64,000 nucleotides of DNA from Phaeotremella fagi (taxonomy: Eukaryota > Basidiomycota > Tremellomycetes > Tremellales > Phaeotremellaceae). The translations under genes and the position numbers were made by a program. The stretch is from assembly GCA_001599715.1 (NCBI GenBank), contig BCHU01000002.1, positions 1,488,001 through 1,552,000 of the forward strand, given 5' to 3'. Shown piece by piece: positions 1 to 11,183 of this stretch. The notes under the pieces were generated by a model. That model was given only the letters and a program-made list of their open reading frames with translations, was not told the origin of the DNA and searched no databases. Numbering within the stretch: the first letter of the stretch is position 1; each line of letters opens with the position of its first letter.

Positions 1-116
1 TTGTAGATTTCTCAATGGGTTCTAAAGATCAATCATTGGTGACGCAATAATTTCGGACATATTCTAATGTCCATATATTTAGTATGGAATGATTATCATG
101 CATGAGTGGTGAAGAG

Positions 117-142
117 ACAACAACAACAACAACAACAACAAC
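117..142. repeat. CAA trinucleotide microsatellite
   Basis: About eight tandem CAA units are read directly. They lie just beyond the 3' end of the minus-strand gene that stops at 183, so they are probably in its 3' UTR or downstream flank. Confidence 0.9.
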
Positions 143-182
143 GACAGGAGTACTGGAATGACTACGCTATACAACCCTCCAT

Positions 183-2059
183 TTAATGGATACTCTCCTT
201 GATGACATACCAATCACTACCGTCATGTTCGCGAGTGAAAACACATTTCCATAACCGATTATCAAGTCTCACAATCAAATTGTCACCATCAACATAAACC
301 TCGGTATCACAACTATAACCTCGAGCTTGCTGATACGAAGAACTTCCACTGAAGATCGATCCCGGGGACGCACCAGCATAACCTGAAACAACCGGATGGT
401 CGAAAGAACGAAGAAGGATTCTGTATGGTTGGAATTTCTTATTGGTAAGGTTCAGATTCAATGGTCGATCTAAAGCAATCTCAAATCTACCACTGGTGTC
501 TATACCGAGAACGGTTTGTTGTTGTTTATTCTCAGTTGTTGATTCCCATTTAATCTGCTTTTTGCCAGGGGAATTGGGTTGACGGTTGTAGACATCGTCA
601 ACTGAACCTTTGGTTGAATAGGTATGCGAACTGACTGATTCAGTTTCTGTTTTTGTTAGCTATAGTCCCCGCAAGCGTGATATCACTCACGATCACCCCT
701 GATTTCTTTCTCTTCAACATCCTCCTCTGCCTCCGTAGCGTATCTCGCACCAATTGAATCTATCTGTTTACTGATATCGTCCATGGACCACACAGGGTCT
801 TGCGGATGAACGGCATCTTTCTCTGATTCAACCGGAATAACGGGTGATTCCAATCCCGTCGATTCTTCAGGTGACGATTTAGATTTCTTTCCAACTTTTT
901 TACCTTTGGATTGTGAGAGTAGTTCTTTGATAGTTTCGGTCGAATCCTTGATTTCAAGAAGGGTTTTGATATTTTCGAGAACTTTTTCATCTAGATCTTC
1001 GATTCTTTCGTTTATCATATCGGACTAAGCGAATGAACATGTCAGATATATAGGATTGTGTTAATGTTTCAGGATCACTGACGTAATTAAACAAGGAATC
1101 AAAAGAGAACTCTATCTTTTGAGTCACAGATTCAGCGATTTCTTCCACGACCTTTTTCTTCTCTTCTTCCGAGCCAATCAATTGATTTGGAGCACCAGCT
1201 GAACCTGTTCCCACATCTCTCTTCAATAAATCCACAAGACGAGCTTCCATACTATCCAATCTCTGATCCATAGTTTTAGAGAGATATAATTTAGGTTCGT
1301 TAGCTTTTATGATCCTACTCTCCATATTATCAAGATTGATTTTCAGAGGTGCCAAAGCCTTCTCTGCTGCAATTTGAAGATCTTTGGCCGAATTCGAAAC
1401 GAAGAACGGTTGTCTGATCTGAGTGGCTGACGTGGGGATTCTTCTTGATCCCATTCTGTATCCAAGAGCAGTGGCCCCTGCAGCTAGTGTACAAGCAACA
1501 GTGCCCAAGGCGAATTTTTCGGAGGAAGTGAGTTGCGAATTGAATTCAGAGAGTCGTGTACTGAAATCTTTTGTGGGTTCTGATGATAAAGAATTGGCGG
1601 CTGACGTGATTGCAGGACCTGCCAAAGCGCTGATGGATTCTTGGGTTTCGAAAACGTTCTCCCATGGATTCTGCTGTTCTTTTGATTGAACGATACCAAA
1701 GACAGATAGTCTCGCTGATGATTCATTAGTTGGATGGTATTGTTAGCGATAGAAGGATGGGACTTACAATTAGGACCTTCAGTGATAGATTTGAAAGCAA
1801 GGGTTTTCAGATGATGAGCGAAACCCGATGATCCTTCAGTAGCGTTATCAACGTTCCAGAATGATTTCACCTGAGTGACTGGTCCATTTCGGAGAAGGGG
1901 GACGTGTAAGCCCAAACCCCTCTCTTCGTTTCTTAGCACAACTTCAGGTCCAACGCCAGTGTTGGCTTCTGGGAAATAATTTTGCATGTCGTTCTCGTTG
2001 TTAGGGAAGGTGGTTTGAGAAGGTGGGAACGGGGAGGATGAGGATTGATTGTTACCCAT
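183..2059 (-). CDS. Uncharacterised protein with myristoylation-like N-terminus, one membrane segment and coiled-coil (573 aa)
   Basis: I do not recognise this family. Four exons join in frame: 2059-1768, 1714-1083, 1024-691 and 646-183, with introns of 53, 58 and 44 nt bearing GTAAGT, GTCAGT and GTGAGT donors. The spliced length of 1722 nt is an exact multiple of three. The protein begins MGNNQSSSS, matching the MGxxxS N-myristoylation consensus. A small-residue hydrophobic stretch (FALGTVACTLAAGATALGY) at about residues 150-170 could be one membrane span. After it comes a charged, heptad-like region and a Lys/Ser-rich linker. The last exon carries a compact segment ending in alternating aromatic and charged residues (RLWKCVF, DWYVIKE). 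The C-terminal exon could instead be a separate gene, but frame continuity across the 44-nt intron argues for one gene. Confidence 0.65.
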
Positions 2060-3123
2060 GATGAAGGCTGACGCTGGTAGCTGATTAACGTTGACCTTTG
2101 GTTTGACAAAGGAATGAGACTCACAGAAAGAGATTGAAAGAAGAATAACGGGGAGATAAGAACGAAGAGTTCTCCCTCCCCCTTGATGACTTTATACCTT
2201 GACAGAGTATCCCTCCAAGACGTTGGGTCGAAGTTGAAAGTTGACCTTGCTGAACGCTATGTCTCTTTCTCCCTCTCTCTTTCACCTAAAGAACAATAGA
2301 TTTCGTATGAGGATAAATGATATAATGTTCTAGAAGATGATTATGTTCTTGTGATACCTTCGAAATCTATTCAACTCCGAAACAAAGGTACACTAAATAC
2401 GTAAGAGGGCGTCACTCCTTGTTGCACAGACGTTTTAATATGATCGTAATGTTCCCTGTAAAGGATGGTTGGGACAACGCTTTGACCTCCACCTACCTTC
2501 GGATGAAACCGATCCGAGCGTGGCATTTGTACCCCTTGAAACCTTTTAGAGCTACATTGGATAGCAAGTTCACTGAACGTCGGTTCGCTCAATGGTGTCG
2601 AGGTGGTTGAAGACGCGAAGGTAAGGCTTTGGATTGTCTTTGATCAGTTCGACAACTCAATGTATAACGTTACCCAAGAAACTGAGAGCGGTGGATTCAT
2701 CGCTAAGTACCCTATAGCGGTTATGGTATAAAGATCTTGTGTGTAGAGGTTTCACACACGACTTCATGTAGAAGACTTCCAGTGAATCTCAACACTTGTG
2801 AGAGAAAGCTGTTTGCTCCACCGTGGCACTGTCTTCATGATGGATTGAGAAATATCCCGAACACGCAACGATAGAAATTTCTAGCATTTTGCGTCCTTTA
2901 TTCATCATATCATTTTCCCGTATCACAAAGGGTATCGCCTCCGACGAAATCGGGACTTCTGAATCACCTTTGTCTTTAACAACCTTTGTTTGAGCACGTA
3001 TATCTATCCAGCAATTGGAACTCGTCGTCTTAACTTTTACTTCCAACTACTGTATCTTTCGCCACCCCACTTCAAACACCTCTCTTCAAATCAAATCAGT
3101 TCTTCTCCGTCAGTTTATCAAAG
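2060..3123. other. Divergent intergenic region
   Basis: This 1.06 kb separates the starts of two divergent genes (2059 minus, 3124 plus). No convincing gene is visible; short open frames here lack partners or splice continuity. It contains one copy of a dispersed repeat at 2495-2547. A pyrimidine-rich, TC-containing stretch precedes the plus-strand start at 3124, typical of fungal promoters. Confidence 0.6.
2495..2547. repeat. Dispersed direct repeat, copy 1
   Basis: Begins ACCTTCGGATGAAACCGATC and ends ACCCCTTGAAACCTTTT. The second copy, at 4183-4236, has the same orientation and only a few substitutions. The two copies bracket the intronless gene 3124-3870. Confidence 0.8.
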
Positions 3124-3870
3124 ATGAGTTCCAACTCCATTCCACACATCAACAAGATCCTCTACAAGCCTAAAACCTACAACTATAAGGAAACCTCAGC
3201 CATTGGTGAGCTCAAATTCATCAGACCTTCCGAAGCAGAGTTGGACCGCGATACCAATGAATACTACAAGTTCCGTGAACTTTCATTCCGCCCAAATGAT
3301 TTATACTCAGATGCAGGCAAGAAACTAGGTAAACTCTTATCAGGTCAAACATTCCATGGTTTCCTCGGTTCTCCAGAGTTCGCCTACGGTGGTACATACA
3401 CCAATTCAAGCAAAACCTTCAAGGATAACTCAGGTCATACGCTCCCTGTCCACAGCTTCTTCATCCAGGCACCCTTGGTAACCGATAGTATATTCAATAT
3501 AACAGGTGGCAAAGGCAAAGGTGCCTACTGCTATCTATTCAGTAAAGATAGTGGTCATCCAGAGAAAGGTACTTTGTTCAAAGGAAGGGGTTTAAATGTA
3601 CAGTTGAAGTATGTTAACGAAGGGTACGATATATCAGAAACAATTGCTTTGAAGGATCCCAACAATGAAAGTCAGCAATTGTGTCTTGAGAGGGAAGGGG
3701 ATGGCGCACGTAAAAATTGGGGGTGGTTGAGTACAGATCAAGTTTCAAGTTTCAGCGACGAAATCGACTCCTTCATTTCGCTCGAATTGATCAAGGATGA
3801 TGAGTATAGGGTCACTCATTACTCATGGAAATCAGTTCTGGGTAGGATTTCTGATCACTTGAGTCATTAG
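3124..3870 (+). CDS. Uncharacterised intronless 248-aa protein
   Basis: A single open frame from ATG (context AAAGATGAG) to TAG, with no intron signals needed; most conserved genes in the window have several introns. No family is recognised. The protein is soluble-looking, without a signal peptide or membrane segment. It is rich in Tyr, Ser, Gly and Lys, with phrases such as GGTYTNSSKTF and GLNVQLKYVNEGYD that suggest a beta-rich fold. It sits between two copies of a ~54-bp direct repeat (2495-2547 and 4183-4236). Function cannot be inferred. Confidence 0.75.
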   Translation: MSSNSIPHINKILYKPKTYNYKETSAIGELKFIRPSEAELDRDTNEYYKFRELSFRPNDLYSDAGKKLGKLLSGQTFHGFLGSPEFAYGGTYTNSSKTFKDNSGHTLPVHSFFIQAPLVTDSIFNITGGKGKGAYCYLFSKDSGHPEKGTLFKGRGLNVQLKYVNEGYDISETIALKDPNNESQQLCLEREGDGARKNWGWLSTDQVSSFSDEIDSFISLELIKDDEYRVTHYSWKSVLGRISDHLSH

Positions 3871-4182
3871 GATGTGTGGTGTGTCTAGGGAGGCGACAGT
3901 CTAGTATTAGTTTTTTATAGCGCAGAGATGATTGTAGTTTTTGTTTATTTTATGAATGATTGTTGATTGTGGTGATTACTTCCAAATAAAAGGGATGTAC
4001 TGGTACAAGTAATTGCGCAGTGTCGAACTTTTGCAAAATACGGATTTTTCCTTACATTCAGAATCGGTGGACTCCCAGAGTGGTCACCGCCCCCCTTTAC
4101 CATATATGCTGTTGCCAATGACGGTGGTACGTCTATCATGGTCGCATCGTTAATCTGTACGTGCAAGGACGAATACCAGTAC

Positions 4183-4236
4183 ACCTTCGGTTGAAGCCGA
4201 TCCGAACGTGGCACTTTATACCCCTTGAAACCTTTT
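4183..4236. repeat. Dispersed direct repeat, copy 2
   Basis: Begins ACCTTCGGTTGAAGCCGATC and ends ACCCCTTGAAACCTTTTT. It is highly similar to 2495-2547. It lies about 140 bp upstream of the start codon at 4374, so it could also act as a promoter element. Confidence 0.8.
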
Positions 4237-4373
4237 TGTTTTGTTCGTCGCCCAAGCGTCTTTACGTTACGATCAAGGTTTGTTTCTCCTCTATTCTCTT
4301 CTTTCTTAACCTTCTTGGTCTAGCTTTATTCCTCAGCAACCACGATTCATCTTAACATTCTCGCGAAAGCATC

Positions 4374-6713
4374 ATGAGTTCATTTCTATACGACCCATCG
4401 ACTATCCAAAAACCACCAGATCCCAATCGATTTCAAAAGATACTGAATTTGATGAGAAGCTACAACTGGATCGCATCTCAATCAATGGATGAGTTTTATA
4501 CTCATCTTCGTATCAAGGTAAGATATATCTATCGAATCAATCTCAACCGTCACTGACACAACACCTATCAGTGTGGTCAAGATCAACGTGAATATATCGC
4601 TGCCAATCAATCAAGTTTCGAAAACGCTTGCCCTTCTTTCAAGCGGCATGTCATAAATCATACTTTCAGTCTTCCACTTTCTGTCAATCGTTCTACCAGC
4701 TCAACTTCATCAGTTCATCTTCCACATCCTGGACGTATACCTGAATTTCAACGGTTACAACACCGACCTTCAGGAGGATGTGGATGGGGATTACCGTCGC
4801 CTCCAGGAAGCAACAAAATTGATCAATCAACCGTAAACACGAGTAACTCTCAAAACAATAACACAAACACATCAATTCCGCTTCCTTCAACAAAACGGAA
4901 AGACGTTGTACGATCTGAATCCCCTGATTTCGAGATTACCGGTGCTATCAATGGATCGTACGAAATTTATGATGATGGAATTCAGATACTTACGCCTAAC
5001 AAGAAACCTAGAGTGGAAGAGAAGGTCAACATCAACCGAGAGGAGAAATGGTCAACTGCAATTGCCAAAAATAAGGTTGCCACTTCTTCGGCGGATGGTG
5101 ATAGCCAAAGTATCACTGGTGAGGAAGGTGTTATTGATACCAACAATGTTGTCGTCGATCAACTTGAATCTCCTACTGCGACCTCAGCAACTCACGATGA
5201 TGACGACGAAAGCGGACAATCATCTACCAACCACAACACAGCTCAAGAGGACACACTTAAAATCAATGATGAAGAAAACGGTCCATCCACCAACGATAAC
5301 ATAGCTCAAGAAGACGTCCCCCTTAACATGAACGATAACGAAAGTAGCCAATCATCAATCAACGATGACACAGCTCAAAATGTCGGTGAACCACAACCAC
5401 AAGTCGTTGAACCACAACTACTTAAAATCAGAATCGTTCATGATTATGGGATCTGGATGCCATTGGAAGTAAGTAATAAAATTTTGTTCAAAACTGACAG
5501 ACTTTATAGAATGATCGAGTCGTAAGTGATAAACAGGCCGTAAGACGACAAACAACACTGCACTAATCAATCCACTCGCCCTCCCAGGACACCTTATACG
5601 AATGGATAGACAGCACCGCAGATTGGAACAAAGCTCCTTGTCATAAATTTTCCCCTTGGAACGGCAATCTCATCCATGTAGGAGTTATCCGCTATCTCGA
5701 AGACCTCAAAGCACCGGAACTCGAACTCCAATCAGATACCGAAGCCCAAGTCGAAACAAAGAACCAAGTTCAACCTCGAACAGAGAATCAACTTCGAGTC
5801 CAAAGACTTCAAAACGAACATAGACTCAGAGGGATCGAACAAGCCGCTGAATCTTTGGTAGATAGTCATATTTCCTATCTGATGTTGAAGAAGATCATGA
5901 ATCTAAATAATGTATTTTGGATTGATGCTGATAGGAAGGATTTGAAAGCTTTATTTGGGGGTTTGGTAGATTGGACGTCATTTTCGGGAAGTAACGAGTG
6001 GGATTATTTGAGAAAGGTGAGTACGTTTTCAGCGAAGTACTGTACGATTTCAGTGGATGATTTTTTAATACGACACCTTTATTAACAACATTGTAGGCAC
6101 CAACTTTGTGTAACGATCGACAATGCTGTATCAAGTTCACCCAAAATTCACCAGGGGGATTATACGACGCAGGCCATATGTTGATAATCCACGATGACAA
6201 CCACAACGAAGATGTTATCCAGGTATGTACCCGAGGAGTGTGAATTTACAGTACATACAATAAAATCAACCGAGTAGAAAACGATCGAATTACTTTTCTT
6301 CACAAAAACTAAAAGATTATGGGATCTAACAAAAATGAAAAGATCCAAAACGATGTACAGAATAAACGTAAGTTCGAGGTGTAAGAGGTTTCCGACTGAA
6401 ACCCATTCAGCTGAAAAACGTCCCTCAACGTTGGAAATCAATTCTCAGTCTGTATCTTCAGATGTATTTCATTACCCAGGATCTTAATCAAGAGACTTTC
6501 AAGGATATCAAATCTGATTTCGAAGAGTGGGGGGCGTTGGGGTTGGACACGGATGATGGGGTCGTGGTACATGGTGTTGGTGCTAGTCAACGTCAACTTC
6601 AACACACGATTTTCAAGTTGGAGGTACGATTGAGTGAGGGTTTGGAGAAATTCGTTGCTGTGCTTTGGGATAGATTGGTTTATTGTATTGGGGCTTTTGG
6701 GTGGGGGAATTGA
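4374..6713 (+). CDS. Uncharacterised 666-aa protein with acidic repeats and a 12-nt micro-exon
   Basis: Seven exons splice in frame: 4374-4517, 4572-5468, 5510-5521, 5588-6016, 6097-6222, 6278-6367 and 6411-6713, totalling 2001 nt. Exon 3 is only 12 nt (codons N-D-R-V) and lies between clear GTAAGT donors and AG acceptors. The N-terminal third is Ser/Pro-rich, followed by an Asp/Glu/Asn/Gln-rich stretch with three degenerate repeats containing NxxxAQED or NDDTAQN. The C-terminal half is better ordered: it has a DYGIWMPLE-type segment, a helical region (LMLKKIMNLNNVFWID) and CNDRQCC. The frame closes with GAFGWGN and TGA. No family is recognised. A region with paired basic residues (NKKPRVEE) could be a nuclear signal; this is inference. 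Confidence 0.7.
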
Positions 6714-6827
6714 TCGTCTTGCACTACACTGTATATTGAATTCGGTTACATCTGTTTAAATCTTTGTAACATACTCGTAAATCTTCTCTTGATACATCTC
6801 ATGCAAGTATTTGTACATATCGACACC

Positions 6828-8667
6828 TCAATAACTCAAAGTTTCTACCAATTTATCAAAAACTCTAATAACATCAGGTTGATAGAACTTTTCAAAAGTC
6901 AACGGTACAGGTGTACTAAAAAAAACCCAAAATCAACACAATCAAGCCAAAAAAGGGGTTTTCAACTCACTCCCAACCCGAAACAATCCCAATCGGAGCT
7001 TCCAAAAATTCAAAACTCCTCCTTCCAACTTCACTAGCAATGTTATTCCCCACCCCACCACTTTTCCCAGCTTCATGGACAACGACCATCCTACCTGTTT
7101 TCTTGACTTGTTCAGATATCTGGGTGTAGGGTAAGGGGTTAATCGTTCTTATATCTATCAATTGGATCTTGGGGGTTGGGTTCGGTGGTTTCAGATGGGG
7201 TGGGAGGAAGGGTATTAGGGAGGATGGTGGGGATTTGAGGAGGTTAATTGCTCGTACTGAGGTGTTTTTAGTATGTTATGTCTTTAGTATAGTGATTTGA
7301 CCTACGACATGTGTAGAGGGGTGTACCGTAGGATACTAATGTTAGATCTGTTCCTTCTTGAACGATATCGATAGATTCCAGTGGAAGGGTATAATCGTCT
7401 TCAGGAACTTGTTCCACTAATCAATCTATAAGCAGAAACACAAAATGAAATCAACCAAATGTACCTACCAGCAGCACGATACCTAGAACATTCATGTATC
7501 AGCGAACCAATCTTAAATCTAGCGAAGGGATTACACACAAGATCTTGGGTTCAAAAACAATAACGGGGTTAGGATCCCTGATAGCAGCCAACAACAACCC
7601 TTTAGCCTGTATAGGTGAACGCGGAATAACGATCTTCAGTCCAGCAGCACCCATGAAATACCCTTCAGGACTTTGCGAATGATATAAACCCCCATGACCG
7701 ACTGATCCGATCGGTGAACGAAGAGTGAGTGAACCTCCTTGCAGTGGATAATGCCCTCCCGAGGCGTAGCGTTGTTTAGCAGCTTCGTTGACTATCTGGT
7801 AAGTGAGTCAGTTTGTCACTGTCGTTTTGAGAAGAACGATATGATTCACTTGATCGAATGCTGGGAATATCTGGTTTTCGTTAGATACTGTATGTTGGTT
7901 CGGGGATTACATACATAATCACCAAATTGGATTTCACCAATGGCGACAGAACCCACACTTGCCAAACCTATCCCGAATCCAGCGATCCCCTGTTCGGTGA
8001 GCGGAGTATTGAAAACCCTTTTCTTGCCTAACCACGAATGATGGTTATCACTATAAACACTATTCCTTGAAAAGAAGGTGGTGGGACATACCGAATTCCT
8101 CCGTTAAGCCCATAGTACATCTATTCACCTAGATCAGTATTCTACAACAATCAAGTATGGTGAGGAGGGGAGCTACCTGAAAACACCACCGAACGCTACG
8201 TCTTCCCCGAAAACTACAGCTTTAGGATTGGTAGATAACGCAGTCCTACTCCCCCAATCATCAGTTGATCATCTTCACACCGAAACCGATCTCACCCCAA
8301 CGCATCCCGTATAGCCTGATAGAGATTCATCCGTCTCGTCGATCTACCTTTACCAGTCGGACCCCTAATTCCATGTCCATCAGTAAACTTCAATCCGGGT
8401 GTCGACAATGCCTAAGGAGTTTCAGTTTCAGTTTTGAATTTTGAAGGGTTGTAAATACTGTACCTTCTCGGTTGTATCCAATAATAACTCAGATTGACCT
8501 AACGAAGGTTCATCTTTCTCCTCTTTCAATGGGACTGGAGCTGTTCTCGTTCGGGGTGTAGGAGTTTGTTGGTCTGAGGGCTCGTCTAGTGATGTTGGGA
8601 AGGTTGTTGATAGTCTTTTTTGGATTTGGGAGGTGGACAAACGGAACGGGGTTTTTCGACGCAGCAT
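6828..8667 (-). CDS. BCKDHB: 2-oxoisovalerate dehydrogenase E1 beta subunit, mitochondrial
   Basis: Beta subunit of the branched-chain 2-oxoacid dehydrogenase E1, the thiamine-diphosphate decarboxylase of the mitochondrial complex that breaks down Leu, Ile and Val. The N-terminus [14 protein letters not shown] is basic with no acids, as in mitochondrial presequences. Diagnostic segments, in order: [47 protein letters not shown], [37 protein letters not shown] and [11 protein letters not shown]. The last exon, reached by a GTGAGT intron, encodes the terminal [17 protein letters not shown] and a stop at 6828. Exons 1-3 are 8667-8464, 8411-8296 and 8248-8177; all joins keep frame. Length and order match the family closely. 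It converges tail-to-tail with the gene ending at 6713. Confidence 0.93.
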
Positions 8668-8976
8668 TATTTGGTGGGTGGGTTTCGTAATTTGTTTCTG
8701 ATGTATTCTTTCCCTTCCTTATCGTTGCGTCGATGTTATTTTCGGTTGGCTAAGCTAGCTTATATCGCAACAACCTTGGTAGAAATATAAAGACAAGGTG
8801 AGAACATGTACACTGTAGCTCTCAACAGCTTTGAGGTCTGTGCATGTGGTCATCGGTAATTCCATTATGCATTTCAGCCGAACGTCGGTTATAGGGATTT
8901 AACCGATACACCAAGGAGTTTATCTAACATCTAAATTCTATACTTTTATGGACACTGTTCAGTCTCATACTCTCAT
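8668..8976. other. Short intergenic promoter of the E1-beta gene
   Basis: About 310 bp between the start of the minus-strand dehydrogenase gene and the stop of the next minus-strand gene. No gene is seen. It should hold the dehydrogenase promoter and the helicase 3' end. Confidence 0.6.
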
Positions 8977-11183
8977 TTATTGTCCACGACCACCACGACC
9001 ACCTCCCCCACCTCCTCTTCCTCTACTACCACCCCCTCTACCACGGCCACCACCACCACCGCCGCCACCACCACCTCTCCCACCCATCTCCTCACGAGGT
9101 CGTTTCCCAAGTTGACCCCCTCCCCTCCCACCTCCACCACCACCGCCCTCCCTAGGAGGTTCCCTAACAACATTCAACCCACCTACACCTTTCAACCCCA
9201 TCTTCCCAACAGTCTTAGCAAACAATCCAGGAGGTTTCCATTCCCCCCCACCCCCACCGACTCCCCCATCATATCCCAAAGTATCCCTAGCATATTCATT
9301 AGCGTTCCTAACCAAATCCCCCGAATTCCATCGAAGCGCTTTCAAAGATGAGTTATAGTATCCTAACCATGCTTGATAAGCTTGGGTCTTAGTTTCAGAT
9401 GTTACTTGTTGTGATGCTTGCTGGATTTTTGATCGGGAGCTGGAATCGGGGTTTAAGGGTGGGTGGGGGGTTAGATTGAATGATTTCATTTCTTGGTTGT
9501 TGAGGAAGAATTTCTCGAATTCGCCCAAAATCAAGATTCCGTGGCCTGATGCACCGGCTCTGGCTGTTCTTCCTAATCTATGGATATCTGTTCGGTGGTT
9601 AAATTCTGTTGTGATTTTTTTTAAGTAGAGTGATAGTACTTACATTGTTCCGATGAACTTGGTAGACCAATTTGTACGACGGCAGTCACACCTTTAACAT
9701 CTATACCTCTTGCCGTAACATCAGAAGAGAAAAGTACACCTGTTTCAGCTTCCCTAAAAGCGTCCGTGGTCTTGACACGTTTCGATTGAGACATCCTTGA
9801 ATGGATTTCCCAAACTGGGAAATCGAGTGATATGGCTGAAAATAATTCGTAAAACAACCCGGCAGCTCTAGCAGTTGGGAGAAAAACCATTACTAAAGAT
9901 AATTAGGATTGACCCGTTGACAAGTGGAAAGAAGATACCTTTGAAACCTGATCCATCTTTTCCTTTGGCTTCTTCGGCCAACAAAATGTCTAAAGCAGCT
10001 ACCAAAATATCACCTCCTGGAACAACAAGACATTCCTGTCTAACATGCTCGTGAACGTTGACATCTTCTTCTGTGAGGGTGGTGATGAATTTGTGATCCT
10101 TGCTAAGTGCTAGCGAGGCGATCTAACAAGTGTTACTATTAGTTAAATTCACTAACGGAGGGAACGCTTGGCATACAGTATGAACCTCTTTAGGGATCGT
10201 TGCTGAGAACAATAAAGTCTGTCTTGGTGATTTAGTTCTATCAGGAAGGGATTCTAGTATTTGAACTAGTTCCTTTCTGAATCCTGCATCTAGTAATCGA
10301 TCCGCTTCGTCCAGAACAAGTGTGGCTTTTTATCAGTAAATAGATGTAATGATCGTCACCCACTTAATCGTGATAATCTTGGCTTAAGCCCGCCATTCTG
10401 GAGTAGATCAACAAGTCTTCCTGGAGTAGCAACGAGGATATCCGCTTTAAATCTATTAAACCTTCAGTACTTCTCCAGAGTTCTCAAGGAGAATATACCC
10501 ACCCCCTATTCCCCAATTGTTTAATATCTTTATCAATATTCGTACCCCCAACCACACATTTCACACCGTATCTACCCTCCGAACCACCAAGTAACATATC
10601 AGCAGATTCACCGATCTGCAAAGCCAATTCCCGGGTTGGTGAGAGGATCAATATGGAGGTAGAGCCTTGCGAAGGCGGTGATTGAATCAATCGTTGGATG
10701 GAGGGGATGAGGAAAGCCAACGTTTTACCGGTTCCCGTTTTAGCTTGGGCTAGGAGATCATGTTCACCCAGAATGGTTGGTAGCGTCATTCCTTGAACCT
10801 GGTCTTTTAGTGATATATACATTTGATATGAAGAGACTTACTTCTGTACAGAATTCGAATGGAATTCGATCGAGTAACTCTTGACTTAATCCTTTGAAAT
10901 CTGTGAATCTGTATTGCTTGATATCACTGGGTCCAGATTCGAGAAAGCTTTCTGCGGGGGTACTGACTCCACTGAAAATCGGTGTTGAAGTTTGAGTGGA
11001 AAAATTTTCTTGAATTGGTTGGCCACCACCCCCACCACCGCCTCTTCCTCTTCCACCTCGACTAGAAAATCCTCTTCCACGAGGTCGGAAATGATTACCT
11101 CTAGCTCTGGGGGTATTGGTATTAGTCGACATTTTTAGTAGAGATGATATGATTTGATTGTTAGATGCTAGACGTTTTAGCAT
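8977..11183 (-). CDS. MSS116: DEAD-box RNA helicase, Mss116-like, with Gly/Arg-rich tail
   Basis: ATP-dependent RNA helicase. The first residues [17 protein letters not shown] resemble a mitochondrial presequence, in line with Mss116, which remodels mitochondrial introns. An alternative start at the next Met would remove it. Motifs in order: an RGG-rich N-terminus, motif I AKTGTGKT, Ia [10 protein letters not shown], motif II DEAD ([10 protein letters not shown]), motif III SAT, a domain-2 segment with [17 protein letters not shown], and a C-terminal domain beginning [11 protein letters not shown]. The last ~60 residues are almost pure Gly/Arg. The first intron follows the codons FCTE, with acceptor before VQGMTLP. 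The QIG(L/V)PS and ARGID wording fits Mss116 better than Ded1. A Gly-rich tail is unusual for Mss116; localisation is inference. Confidence 0.88.
8980..9170. repeat. Low-complexity GGN/CCN tract encoding a Gly/Arg tail
   Basis: On the plus strand this is a CCACC-rich, strongly purine/pyrimidine-asymmetric tract that codes the RGG-like end of the helicase on the minus strand. A long open frame antisense to it (Ser/Thr/Pro-only) is a by-product of the repeat. Confidence 0.85.

Noticed and set aside
2371..2610. Short frames on both strands over the first repeat copy
   Set aside because: No splice partners, no conserved motif; the resemblance of one to a frame at 3945-4214 reflects the shared DNA repeat.
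8980..9351. 123-aa plus-strand frame made of Ser/Thr/Pro
   Set aside because: It is antisense to the Gly/Arg tail of the helicase; the open frame comes from the CCACC repeat and has no other gene features.
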